Assembly: GCA_028753945.1 (NCBI GenBank)
Contig: JAPNXP010000001.1
Span: 11,212,501-11,276,500 of the forward strand
Direction: 5' to 3'
Length of the DNA: 64,000 nt
DNA from: Hexactinellida sp. DTS-2022
Lineage: Eukaryota > Porifera > Hexactinellida
The notes under the pieces are model-generated. The model did not search any database and had not been told where the DNA came from. It saw only the letters and a program-made list of their open reading frames with translations. The position numbers and the translations under genes are program-made. Shown in pieces: positions 43,081 to 54,795 of the stretch (the stretch's first letter is position 1; each line of letters begins with the position of its first letter).

Positions 43081-43754
43081 GTTGTATTTAAATTCACAAT
43101 TCCCCTCTAGATTTAAAGATAGTCGACCCCAAATATAAGAAGTATGTAAATTTAAATGCTAATAATTATCACGCACGCAATATCAAATTGCATTTCATCG
43201 GTTGTTTTTCCTTTAGAAATTCAAAACATATTTCGAAAAGTAAGTAAAATCTAATGACATTAGCATTATATTCACACATCATTGATTCCACGCCAAATGA
43301 CCGGTGGTTTCACTTATTGGGATCTCAATTTGGTCGTTTGACGTTTGGACAATAATTTTTGGTTCTCCAACAACTGTATCATCGTTCTGCCATTGATTTC
43401 AGCTTAAGGTTTGTACCATTTGACACTAGTAGTTGACAAAGTAAGGATTAGTAAAGTATATTGACATTAATTTTAACAAGTTTCTGGAAATTCGGTGACA
43501 TCAGTGAAATGCCTGGATCAGCTGGCTTGGGATTCACGTTTGCATTATATTATATTTATATGTTTCCTCTAGACTTTTAGAGATATTTTTTTAATGTAAG
43601 TAAACCTTATGTCAATTGCAAACAAACTATACCTTTGTGAGTTCATCACCTTTTCTCCTCAAGATTATGATCAATCAATTTAAAAAAAAAAATTTAATAT
43701 AATTTTTATTTAATTAATTAATAAAATTTAATTAATTAATTAATTAATAAGTTA
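43081..43754. other. No gene seen
   Basis: AT-rich spacer with an ATTTAATTAATTAATT low-complexity tract (43681-43750). Confidence 0.55.
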
Positions 43755-46440
43755 TATAATTACCCCCCCCCCCAACTTTGTGCTTTTCTTTTATCGATTT
43801 TTCTCTAAAGGCGGAGTAAGCATTTCCCCTCTCACTAGCGCAACCGCAATTTAGTAATTGGATACCTGAGAAAATTGTCTCTTTATCGAATAGAGGCTGT
43901 TAATTTTCTTCGTTTTATATGGTGAATTTCTATGAAACACACTTTGCTAGTAAAAACTAACGACTTCACTAGCTGCTAGATAGCAAATCGAATTATACGT
44001 ATATACACTCGTTTGACTCGATTAATTAAAGAAACTAGTCTTCAAGTTTAATACGTGGAGAAATATCACAAATACAGTTACCCTACACTACAGAAAACAA
44101 AAGTGAATCTAGTTTATATGATTTTCCTGATAAAACGAACAAATTTAATGAACCCCTGGTGTTGCTATTAACGATAGTAGACAGTATTTGTTTGCAACTC
44201 GATTCAAACTAGGCAAGGTGCTGTAAAAAATGAGGTAATCAAACTGTTAACTTAATACACGGAAATTGTAGCATACATCAACTAAGATCTTTTTCTCTTC
44301 TTTGGGTAATCGTTAGCGCAATTTGTCTTCAGGTTGTTAGCTCCGCAAAATGAAAAATCTCGGATTATCGGAGAATACTTGCCAAAACTAATTTGGTTGA
44401 CAGTAATTTAATAGTTTTTGATAGCGGATTTCCTAGAGTTGTAAAGACAACTTGAAGATCTTTTTCACAAGTTATCAAGAGAAAGGGAAAACTATGATTC
44501 TTTAAGCTATTAAACATTCTGCCACCCGAACTCTAAATTATTTTTCTCATCTCTTCTGGCATTGGTACAATATTGTTTGTAAGGAAACATAAAAAACCAG
44601 AAAACATTTGACTGGTCCTGGCTTTTTCACATGAATCTTCAAAGATAAAATTATACTTACTTTGGTTAACTTTATCTTATATTCTGAAGGGTTTAGTGTC
44701 CAAAAACCTAAATGTAGATTCATATAAATGTTTAGTAAACACAGTAGAACCATATAAATCTGGAGGGTCTGTACAAAGGCGCACGGACCGTTAAGACTAA
44801 AATTCATATTTAGTGCCACTGGGTCAACGTTACCAGCACGACTCGCCGCCCACAGTGGGCATAGCGAAAAATCTTTTTCTCTTCTTTGGGTAATCGTTAG
44901 CGCAATTTGTCTTCAGGTTGTTAGCTCCGCAAAATGAAAAATCTCGGATTATCGGAGAATACTTGTCAAAACAAATTTGGTTGACAGTAATTTAATAGAG
45001 GAATTCCTAGAGTTGTAAAGACAACTTGAAGATCTTTTTCACAAGTTATCAAGAGAAAGGGAAAACTATGATTCTTTAAGCTATTAAACATTCTGCCACC
45101 CGAACTCTAAATTATTCTTTTGACACCGCCCCTCACCGCCCACCCCATTTACTCCAGAAAATATTTCGTGAGTTATATTAATTACAGAACATCTTTATTA
45201 TTCAAGGTTGCAACTGATTAGTCCTGTTCGGTTGGACCAAATACTCATATAAAATAACCACGTTAATACGACTACTAATGAGCCGTCAAGATTTTTGTCG
45301 TATTAACCGGTATCACTGAAAATCCTTTGGAGGATCCAAAAATTGTGTTCACACTAGCCGAAAACTCGTATTAACAGTGTTCGTACTAAGGAGGTACTCC
45401 TCTAATTTCCGAATATCGTTTCGGTATTTGGTTGGGAAGTTAATATATTCGGTTTACCTAATCTAATTTCGGTATGAAATCTAAAAACGATTATGATAAC
45501 TATTCGGTCAACCGAATATCACTTTGAATAAATTGAAAAACTACGTATTCGGTTAGATTATACTATATTTGTGCGGTTTTATCACGAGATAATTTTTTTA
45601 GACCAATACACACAACTCCCCAGGCCCCGAGGCGCCCCAGGAGCCTGCTCCCTAGGTGAGCTAATTATCAATACTCTTTATGGTGTATTAGAATAATGGT
45701 AGTCATTGGATTTACTTGATTTGCCCCTTTTGTGTAAAATATTTCGCGTGGCCGTTATGCGCTATCTATGAAAATTATAGATTCATAGTTTTTGAAGATA
45801 AAACAATATTGTTTGATGTAATTTACCCATTTAGATTCTTAAGGAGGTATGCCTTTGCAGTCAGTTATATGTACATTTACGTATTTTGATACTTTTCTTA
45901 TACACATCAATTTTGAATAATTCACAACATCATGTAGTATAACTTGCATTAATTAATTCTATAATATAAATAGTGACGGTATAATACAGTGTTTCTCAAC
46001 GTGGGCGATAAAATGGCGGTTTGACTTATAAATGGAACCCGCCCTCCGGTCAGTGCAATATAATACAATCGGAGGGGTCGATGGGAATTGCCGCGATTTG
46101 CTAAGGGGGAGACAGACTGAAAAAAGTTGAGAAACGCTGCTGTAATATCTCGGTCCTTTTTTGTTTGGATTTACCTAATTCTCATTACTATAGTGACACA
46201 GATCATTGATGTAAGTTAAATATACATAATATGAATAATGCCTTATATTGTATAATAAATTACTTGTTTTTATCCGTCCGGATTTATTTATTTTCTTCTC
46301 GTACATACTAATATATTAGTTGCAGACACATATGAACCGCTGTTCATACATATATCAATTTATATATTGTCTTGTATTTATAAATAATAAATACATGTAT
46401 AAAATATTGGGAATCGCATTGTGGTTCTCTTAATTTCTTG
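43755..46440. repeat. Repeat R1, copy 2
   Basis: Starts near the poly-C at 43765 (AACTTTGTGCTTTTCTTTTA). Contains an internal duplication: the block from ATCTTTTTCTCTTCTTTGGG occurs at 44288 and again at 44870, flanking a piece (44541-44868) shared with R1-3 but absent from R1-1. Lacks the segment with the pogo MITE (10850-11280 in R1-1) and keeps the hAT MITE at 45987-46139. Confidence 0.85.
45987..46139. mobile_element. hAT MITE in R1 copy 2
   Basis: CAGTGTTTCTCAACGTGGGC to GTTGAGAAACGCTG; right-hand CTGTAATA kept, left flank altered by the neighbouring deletion. Confidence 0.88.
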
Positions 46441-46724
46441 AATAGTAAGCTTTATTATTTGACTTTTGAAGTATACGTCTATCATTTATCAATAAAAAAT
46501 TCAAAGAAAATCCCGACGCCGTCCGTATTTCTAAAAAATCTCGATTATACAAAATAATTAATTCAAATCGAGATTTTATATTTTATTTAAATCAAGTTTT
46601 ACTGTGTCTACTACGAACAGTATTTAAATACCTTTATTTATTTGTTTCTTCTAGTTCAGCGAGGATAATTTTAAAAAATTTAACATTAACATTAAAGATT
46701 GAATCGACATAGTTTAACTTGCAA
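46441..46724. other. No gene seen
   Basis: AT-rich spacer, no features recognised. Confidence 0.5.
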
Positions 46725-47310
46725 CAGGGGCGGTCGCAGGACCTTCCCAGTCCGGAGCAGGAGAGGGGATTTTAGTATAAATCCGGAGCATGCCCCGTGC
46801 AATTATATTAACAACCCGGATTGGTCCGGGGCAGAATGCCCAGTGGCGTAGCTAATGTTTCGAGGGTCCCGGTTCAAAATTATGTGCCGGGGCCCCTGGC
46901 CCCACTAGTTCAAAGTAGTAAATTTTAAGGAGCGCATGCATCTAGATAAACTTGGGTTCGGAAATGACATTTCCCGCATTGTGTTACAGAAAATGTATTG
47001 GTTAATAAATTCTAAAAACTCGTTTTGCATAACGAGAAACATAAACTCTCTACATGTTTGACTCAAAAGAAGTGTAGCTATGAAGCAAAAATACAATTTC
47101 ATAAAATTGCTAACTGACAAACAAATTGTTACACGTATGTATTATAATACAAATAATTCTCAAATAACATAACTTTCATCATTAAGTATGATTGAAGTAT
47201 ATCTGCATAAGGGGAATTTTGGAACCCTTGGGGGATCCCTGGTTCAATGGACCGCCTGAACCGCCTATTCCTACGCCACTGAGAATGCCCCCATAGACCG
47301 CCACCGACTA
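46725..47310. mobile_element. Older hAT-like element hosting a nested one
   Basis: Starts CAGGGGCGGTCGCAGGACC and ends about 47310 (ATAGACCGCCACC). GC-rich arms with CCGGAGC motifs; split by the hAT MITE at 46841-47281. The outer boundaries are tentative. Confidence 0.45.
46841..47281. mobile_element. hAT MITE (CAGTGGCGTAGC) with perfect TSD
   Basis: 441 bp, TIRs CAGTGGCGTAGC and CCTACGCCACTG, flanked by AGAATGCC (46833-46840, 47282-47289). The minus-strand ORFs inside have no known domain. Confidence 0.93.
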
Positions 47311-47653
47311 GCAAGCTTAGTGATAGTCAGGGATTTCTTAAGGGCGATCTTGGTACAAAAATTGCACCACAATTTTTTGGAGTTGCACCACTATTCGAGG
47401 TTTCAGACACATTGCTAGGTTCAAATTTTTGGTGGTTATACCGCGGTTTAGCTGAGTTACACCAAGGTCTCAACCTTAAAAAAACCCCGCTAGTATACCT
47501 ACTGCAGTTTAATATTATACATTTTGAGTTTACAGTTTATTTTATATTTATAGTTAAGGGACAGTATAGGTAGTTTAGAGGAAACAAAAGGAATTTCTAT
47601 TTGCCGCTAGCCAAATTATAGGATAATTTCTACGATCTTGCAAATAATTAAAC
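47290..47653. other. No gene seen
   Basis: Spacer with a possible decayed hAT (GCACCACAATTTTTTGGAGT region), no ORF. Confidence 0.5.
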
Positions 47654-47754
47654 CAGTGATGTGCTCCGTTACTAAATCTTCCGTTACTCCGTTACCGTTA
47701 CTTCTTTCTCTCCCGTTACTTTACTCCGTTACTGAGTAACGGACCACATCACTG
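47654..47754. mobile_element. 101-bp hAT MITE with perfect TSD
   Basis: CAGTGATGTGCTCCGTTACT to GTAACGGACCACATCACTG, flanked by AATTAAAC (47646-47653, 47755-47762); the interior is CCGTTACT repeats. Confidence 0.95.
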
Positions 47755-47762
47755 AATTAAAC

Positions 47763-48694
47763 AAGATTTAAAAATTATTAAGCAACCACATGCTAAAATA
47801 CAAGTAGTATCCGAATTAAAACTTACTCTTTTCGTACATAAAACGTTTATAATTGCTGGTTTATATATATTCATTCTCATTATATATTCGGAAAATGTAT
47901 TCTAAGTATATTAGCAAATTATTTTCATTTTCTCGCAGTTCTTTAGACTCGAATTTTACATTTTTGTATATTTGTGGTGTCATCATTAAATGGCGCCTAA
48001 ACAGCTTAACCACAAATCTGAGATTCTCAAAAGTGGTTCTAATGAACTCGCAATGGTTGATTACCCCATATACAACCCAAATAACAACAATAGGAGGCAT
48101 AGTTTATCCTAAAATGAAAATTTGAAACTGGCCTTCTCGTTTTATGGCCTTCTCGGTGACATATCTAGCCGTATATTAAGTAGGCCATGGCTGTACATAG
48201 AATACAACTTGAATTGAGTAAATGAGTCTTATATAAGTTTGATTTCCAATTCTTAGGAAGAAAAATATATAACCATTAGATGAAGTAAATCTTGATCACA
48301 ATATCACAGCTATTTAAAATAATCGACAAAGAATGTGACTGATTTTGTTTATTGAGTTGCGCGGATAACAATTCTAGACTATTTACCAAAAGATATCTGT
48401 ACAAAAGGCTACAAATACGTTCTAAAAGTATGAGTGTTTACATCTACGTATTTCCGTTAAAAAACTGCAAAAACATTTTAGAGCTGAATTTTACACGGGG
48501 CAGCTGATCGCGTCCCTCTATTTATCCCCCCCCATCGGGATCTTGCCCCTTTGTCGGGGAAATCCTGGCGCCACCCATGATGTATACTATTAAAACGCAA
48601 TTAGTCTGTATATACGTATTTGTGGTATATACGTATCATCCAATATACGTATATGTTTTGTACAGAATTTATTGGAGCAACTACTATACCCACA
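47763..48694. other. No gene; R3 fragment
   Basis: 48058-48195 (TTGATTACCCCATATACAAC onward) matches 51757-51890, called R3. A hAT-like right end occurs near 48540-48575 (GGGAAATCCTGGCGCCACCC). ORFs at 47853/47861 lie on opposite strands and look accidental. Confidence 0.6.
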
Positions 48695-48870
48695 GGCAGT
48701 GTTTTTTAAGGATTTGCTTAGAGGGCCCTGCCAACAATTAGAGGCCCTCACCCCAACAATTAGAGGCCCACACTCTACATTTCATGATATTGAGTACTTA
48801 GCACGTTAAAAATTAGAGGCCCATTGAGAAAAATTAGAGGTCCATTTTGGGCCTCTAATTTGCCTTAAAA
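48695..48870. mobile_element. MITE-like element with AGAGGCCC repeats
   Basis: CAGTGTTTTTTAAGGATTTG at the left, CTAATTTGCCTTAAAACTG at the right (imperfect TIRs), with AATTAGAGGCCC repeated four to five times. No target duplication found. Confidence 0.55.
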
Positions 48871-49134
48871 CTGATTCTTGCATGCAGGGGTATTTTCGAG
48901 TCTTGAACTATCCACCTAATTCATCATAACTTACAGTCAATGAGAGATAGAAACTTGAAAGTTTAATAAAATGTGTATATTAATTGTACCAACATATTCC
49001 CCACCCAAAATTACGAAATGCTTACGCATTGTTAAATTATTAAGTCATCATGACAATGCAAAATTTCGAAAAATATTTTTATATATAATGTTGAATATCA
49101 TTCTCCGTCGCTAGGCATGAAGTGCCGAGGACCA
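48871..49134. other. No gene seen
   Basis: AT-rich spacer. Confidence 0.45.
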
Positions 49135-49207
49135 CAAACAACAACCGCGAAGCCGTTGTTGTGTAGGTGTTACACGTCGCGAAACGACCGAGCTAGCGTA
49201 GCGCCCT
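49135..49207 (+). repeat. GC-end module, copy 3
   Basis: CAACAACCGCGAAGCCGTTG, ACGTCGCGAAACGACCGAG and GCGCCCTCG followed by T. Most divergent copy. No partner end or gene identified. Confidence 0.6.
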
Positions 49208-49679
49208 CGTATATATTATTGTATTTACCTTTTTAGGGATTTTGATATATTTTAGATTCAGTATGTTGAAATTTAGTAATGAACTTGAGGAGGTAGCCCC
49301 CCCTGAAATAGTTTCAGCCCCTCCCCTCTGCCCTCCCTCGGATTTGTGTCTGTTCGGCCAGAATCGGCCTCTGTTGTAAACAAACGCCCAATACAGCGAG
49401 AAAGCGAATAAAACGTGAAAATAAAACTTACAACCAAAGACAACTCCTGGAATCATGTTTCTACCTAATGCATGATTTGGACAATTTTCATCAACTATTA
49501 AATTGTCCAAATTATGCCTACATGGACATTAGGTACATTATGAGTCCTTTGGAACACAAATGAAACGCGGAATTTTATTGGTCTGTTGAATGAGATTTCT
49601 ACTACCATGAGATTCTTACTACTTTGAATACAAGGACCATGGATGACAAATTGCTATGATATTCTTACTACCATGAGAT
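49208..49679. other. No gene; R5 fragment
   Basis: 49376-49430 (TTGTAAACAAACGCCCAATA) is shared with the 3' part of the Helitron at 57946-58005, called R5. Also contains GC-rich CCCTCCC stretches and inverted copies of the 32.5-kb GTAGTAA repeats. Confidence 0.55.
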
Positions 49680-51756
49680 TGTGTTATTTCTATTCATAAA
49701 TTCTTTTTCGGATAATATATACTACTCAGTCTTGTATTATTAAAATTTGTCATCGTTCGTCTGGCCCAAATTTGCAATTTTCGGACTAATTTTCTTTCCA
49801 CGTTCCTTAAACCAAGAAATATTATCCATACCTGCTCGTCACCGTCTCGCGTTCTTACAACTTGCACTCGGCCCTTCGGCCCTCGCTTGCATCCAAATAA
49901 TGCCTTTACGAATTAAATGCCGTTTGTATTTAATAAAAACTGTGGAACCTGAATACCTGATAGTAACGGCCAGTAATCCAGGTTCGTGAACTTGAGCAAT
50001 ACTTTTCCAGACATGCTAAAATCGAGAGATACTCCAAAAGACCTAATGCAAATATAGTATTTGGTCTGCTGACCTCAAACTGAATCTAGGTGCGCAGAAA
50101 AATATTCGGCTATGTAACGAAAAATTAACGAAATCCCTACATCACGCATTTTTCCATTTACGTAATAAAAAATACGAGCTGTCACATTGGTAACACTTAC
50201 CCCCTGAGCATAACTTAATACACAGGTTGATTATATTACAGGTAATCATAAATGAATATTTTAGGTGGCCGCTAGTGACCCACGTAACAGTAGTACTATT
50301 GTTTCAGAGTAAGCTTGTCTCCAGGGGTTTATCTAGATGTCTGGCCGGCACTTTTGGTATCAGCAAGGAATCGGTTTAGTTGCAAAGGTGATTGCAGTGT
50401 GGTTCAATTAGGAGCCGGTTTGGCACTTAATTTGGTGCCAGGTGCTGTCCAGATTTTTATTGCCCAGAAATTCCTTGATAAATCCCTGTTTGGGTTCCCT
50501 AGAAGTTTTCCTCCTTCAAAAATGCCACTCCTGTTCGGAATCTTAGAGGGTCGGATTAGCGAGGGTGTAATGTTTTTTACCATACATATTACGTACTAGT
50601 ATAAAAGGAATATTACATTTACAATCAACTCTCGTTATAACGAAGTGCTTGAGCCTGTAAATTCCTTCGTTTTATTCCGAAAAGCGGAATATAATTTATG
50701 CATTTAGTGCTATTGGGGAAATCTCCATTTCGTTAAAAGTAGTTAATTCATTATATCAGACTTCGTTATAACGGCAGTTATTGTTATTAATATACCCAAC
50801 AATGTATATTTCCAATTGTTTATGTTAGAGAATGGCCACGCCCAACCCGCCCTGCCCTGCGTGTGGCGTTTCGCCCCCCCAATCGTCTTCCCCCTCTACA
50901 ACACCACCACCGCCCCCGCTCCCCTCTACATTACCGCCCCCAAATTACTCCACCCAGCGCCAGCGGGCTCTTCGCCCCCCTCCCCCTCCCCCTCGCAGAA
51001 TACATGGAAGTGGTGGAGCGCGCTCAGACCCGCGACTCCCAGACCACCGCCCGGGATTCACAAGCCTCCTCTCAAAGGACGGCCGTCATGGTTGACATGT
51101 CGGCCGTCCTTTTCCATATTCCCACCATTGGGGAGAGGGGGAGGGGGCCGGTGGAGGCCCTCATAAGGTAAGTATTATTCTTGTTTTTTCTTGTTTATTC
51201 TCTACTTTAATTTGTTTGTTTGTTTCAAGAAGGATAGTTATACTACTCGTTTATAGGATCATTTAGAATTTTCATCAATAAGTTTGCTCATTATGTTAAG
51301 ACAACAGCAACAAGAACAACATAAAATATTCATTTTCGAAATTTAAAAATGCGAAATTCGGAATTAGCATACTTTCCGAGTTTCCCCAATTAAAACTAGC
51401 TAATCTAATTTGATGATTAATTAATCATGATTTGTGACCCAGGTTCACATCTGTAACCCATGGACATATCCTGAAAATTTGGGCTTAATAAAACTTTTCT
51501 GTGGAGAGGATACGAACCAAAATACAAGCAATAAGATCTTGAACTGGGCCATTATACTATAGTATTGTCGGCACAGTAATAATAATAATAACAATATTAT
51601 AAGAAGGCAATCATTCCAATACTGGGCCACTATAGTATAGTATAGTCGGCACAGTAAAAAATAGATAACTAACAAGCAGGGTTGGGTTCAATTATAATTT
51701 TCAACTACAATTATAATTACAATTATAAGGATGTGTTTCCAATTACAATTACGGTT
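49680..51756 (+). repeat. Repeat R2, copy B
   Basis: Second copy of R2. Same order as copy A: GC-rich stretch (49834-49893), pogo-like segment (50626-50785), GC-rich exon (50832-51167), empty hAT site (51287), terminal Pal1 pair (51542-51577, 51619-51657) and a truncated ATTACA-rich hAT end at 51677. Confidence 0.85.
50832..51167 (+). CDS. GC-rich MAT exon, R2 copy B (frame-shifted)
   Basis: ATGGCCACG three bases after TATGTTAG; ends AAG/GTAAGT exactly as in copy A. The ATG frame starts MATPNPPCPACGVS (CPxCG knuckle as in copy A) but stops at 51095. The frame that matches the copy A tail (EVVERAQTRDSQTTAR and GERGRGPVEALIR) is offset by one, so one net frameshift lies in the Pro/C-rich middle, or an alternative acceptor (CCCCTCGCAG/AATAC, 50998) is used. 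At 336 nt it is longer than copy A (284 nt). Both ends agree with copy A at the protein level while bases differ throughout, in contrast to the nearly identical flanks. Confidence 0.45.
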
Positions 51757-51889
51757 GATTACCCCATATACAATGCAAATTATGCCAATAGGAAGCATAG
51801 TTTAGCCTAGAATAAAATTACAAAACTGGACTCTTATTTTTTCTTATGTTTCGGCAGCATGTGTAGCCGTATATATAGTAGGCCATGCC
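51757..51889. repeat. R3 fragment
   Basis: TTGATTACCCCATATACAAT through GTAGGCCATG; partner at 48058-48195. Confidence 0.7.
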
Positions 51890-52129
51890 CCCCCCCCTAA
51901 CTTTGTGCTTTTCTTTTATCGATCTATCTCTAAAGGCGGAGTAAGCATTTCCCCTCTCACTAGCGCAACCGCAATTTAGTAATTGAATACCTGAGAAAAT
52001 TGTCTCTTTATCGAATAGACTCAATAGAGGCTGTTAAATTTTTTCGTATTATATGGTGAATTTCCATGAAACACACTTTGCTAGTAAAACTAATCACTAG
52101 CTGCTAGATAGCAACTCGAATTATACGTA

Positions 52130-52690
52130 CACTAACCAGCCAATAGTATTTGAACAATAGGGATTTTAATGCACACACAAACTCATCCGGTAAATTATTA
52201 ACGGCTATCTAAACTACTCTGAAATGACCATGAATATCTTATTATAGATATACATATGCAAGTATTGTGTTTTCAATTAAATTTAGAAAATATTCACGAA
52301 GTGGCATAAGTGTTTCTGCTACGTGCCACTTGTGGCATAAGTGGCACAAATGGAAATGTGGCTGTATCACAGTAGAAAATATTCGGATTGATTTGAAATT
52401 ATGCACTTAGAGTAATTTAACTATGTGGAATTCAAATCTGCTATCAGAATTAATATAAAAACATTGCATCTTAATGATCACAAATTAATTATTTAATTAG
52501 CTAATTATATATTTAATGAGTTTAACGCATCCAAAAAAAATTTAATTCGAAAATTTTCCTGCTTTATTATACTTTACATATCGTTTCATGTAAATAGCCA
52601 TTCTGTAGAATCCACTAATGTTATGCTGGTATAACCTCAAATGTCTGAATACAAATTATTGCTGTTCAAATACTTTTGGCCGGTTAGTGA
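52130..52690. mobile_element. Tc1-type MITE with empty site in R1-2
   Basis: TIRs CACTAACCAGCCAATAGT and its inverted relative (ACTTTTGGCCGGTTAGTG), with TATTTGAACA inside each, and TA on both sides (52128, 52691). R1-2 reads ACGTATATACACTCG at about 43998-44012 without the insert. Confidence 0.85.
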
Positions 52691-53579
52691 TATCATATAC
52701 ACTCGTTTGATTCGATTAATTTAAGAAACTAGTCTTCAAGTTTAATACGTAAAGAAATATCACAAATACAGTTACCTTACACTACAGAAAACAAAAGTGA
52801 ATCTAGTTTATATGATTCTCCTGATAAAACGAACAAATTTAATGAACCCGTGGTGTTGCTATTAACGATAGCTAGTAGACAGTATTTGTTTGCAACTCGA
52901 TTCAAACTAGGCAAGGTGCTGTAAAAAATGAGGTAATCAAACTGTTAACTTAATACACGGAAATTGTAGCATACATCAACTAAGATCTTTTTCTCTTCTT
53001 TGGGTAATCGTTAGCGCAATTTGTCTTCAGGTTGTTAGCTCCGCAAGATGAAAAATCTCGAATTATCGGAGAATACTTGTCAAAACAAATTTGGTTGACA
53101 GGAATTTAATAGTTTTTGACAGAGGATTTCCTAGAGTTGTAAAGACAACTTGAAGATCTTTTTCACAAGCTATCAAGAGAAAGGGAAAATTATGATTCTT
53201 TAAGCTATTAAACATTCTGCCACCCGAAATCTAAATTATTTTTCTCATCTCTTCTGGCATTGGTACAATATTGTTTGTAAGGAAAAATAAATAACCGGAA
53301 AACATTTGACTGGTCCTGGCTTTTTCACATGAACCTTCAAATATAAAATTATACTTGTTTTGGTTAACTTTATCTTGTATTCGGAAGGGTTTAGTGTCCA
53401 AAAACCTAAATGTTGAATTGTTGATTCATATAATTGTTTAGTAAACACAGTAGAACCATATAAACCTGGAGGGTCTGTATACAGGCGCCCGGACCGTTAA
53501 GACTAAAATTCATATTTAGTGCCACTGGGTCAACGTTACCAGCACGACTCGCCGCCCACAGTGGGCATAGCGAATAAAA

Positions 53580-54600
53580 TCCCCCCCTCAGCGCCCATGT
53601 TTCAAAACATTTATTTTAGAGCAAGTAAATTTAAACTGTTCACATTTCAATAAATCCACTCCAAATGATCCGGTTTATCGGATCATTTGGAGTCTCACTT
53701 TGATCGTTTGACGTTGGAACAGTATTTTTTTCCATATATTCAAATGTGGTTAGACTCGTTAGTGGATCAATATTATTAGCAATACCTTAACAGTGGTCTC
53801 TAACAAGCGGTCCAAACTCAAAGTTGAGTATCCATGAGCAGAAAAATTTGTTTGTTGGTTCACGGGTTGAACTGTGACTTTGTGATATTTATATTCCATA
53901 TTCCAGCATACTGATTCGTTTTAATTACCTTCCATTATAACAAATGTGTTTATATACACACCCATATATGTAGTTTAATCCGATGATTTATTCGCTACAG
54001 TAAAATCCAACTAAGTTCACCGATGTATGATTCACTTCGTTGAAGGAATTGTTTTATATACTAGAGGAGGCCGCTCGAACTAGCGACTTGTTTAAATCAT
54101 TTCTAAATCACTAACCCGCTATTCAGTACTATTGCTGAGCACTCGACTATAACTACGTCCAATTTTTTGATTTGTTAGCTATGGAAACAACAACAACAAC
54201 AACAACAACAACAATTGGGGTCCTCCTCGCTATGTGCAGGAGGACCCCAAACATATTTGAGTCATTAATACCATTAGTTGATAATTGAAGTGTAATTGCA
54301 TTGATTTATACAATTTCGGTATGTTTACTGTCGCTGAGAACCATTAGAATCCATGTAGCAGTATATACATAGGTGCCATGTTTTCGGTATCCCTTCAAAA
54401 ACTGGGGGGCAATTGCTAATTCATTAAATAATTTGTGTCTTATTTCGACGATATATCTGAAACATTGCATAATGGTATGCTCAACTCTCACCCTTATTGT
54501 TATAAAGCCAAACTAAGTATGTAGTTATTTAACCAGTAATTTAGTTTAATGACAAAATTATCTAACAAATACATATCTTAAATTATCCACAACCCGTTAA
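53580..54600 (+). repeat. Repeat E2, copy 2, nested in R1-3
   Basis: Homologous to 42401-43080. ATGGAAACAACAACAACA at 54181 opens a 35-codon ORF (Met-Glu, a Thr run, IGVLLAMCRRTP) over the hairpin GGGGTCCTCC/GGAGGACCCC. After the Thr run the two E2 ORFs differ, though their upstream sequence is alike. The rest (54290-54600) is AT-rich with no gene seen. Confidence 0.6.
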
Positions 54601-54618
54601 GTAAATAATTCTATAAAT

Positions 54619-54795
54619 ACAATAGAACCTCGTTAGTACGAATATCAGTGGACCGTCAAAATGCGTTTGCCTTATCCGGAATTCGTATTAACCAATATAT
54701 TTGTATCGAAAAGGCTTTGAAGAGAACTGAAATAGGAAATAGTGTTCGTATAACCGGAATTTTGTATTAACCGTGTTCGTACTAACGAGGTACTA
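54619..54795. mobile_element. pogo-type MITE
   Basis: CAATAGAACCTCGTTAGTAC at the left and CGTGTTCGTACTAACGAGGT at the right; same family as 4029-4185. Confidence 0.7.

Noticed and set aside
47853-48125. Paired opposite-strand ORFs of 80-90 residues
   Set aside because: No domain, AT-rich composition, overlaps repeat R3.
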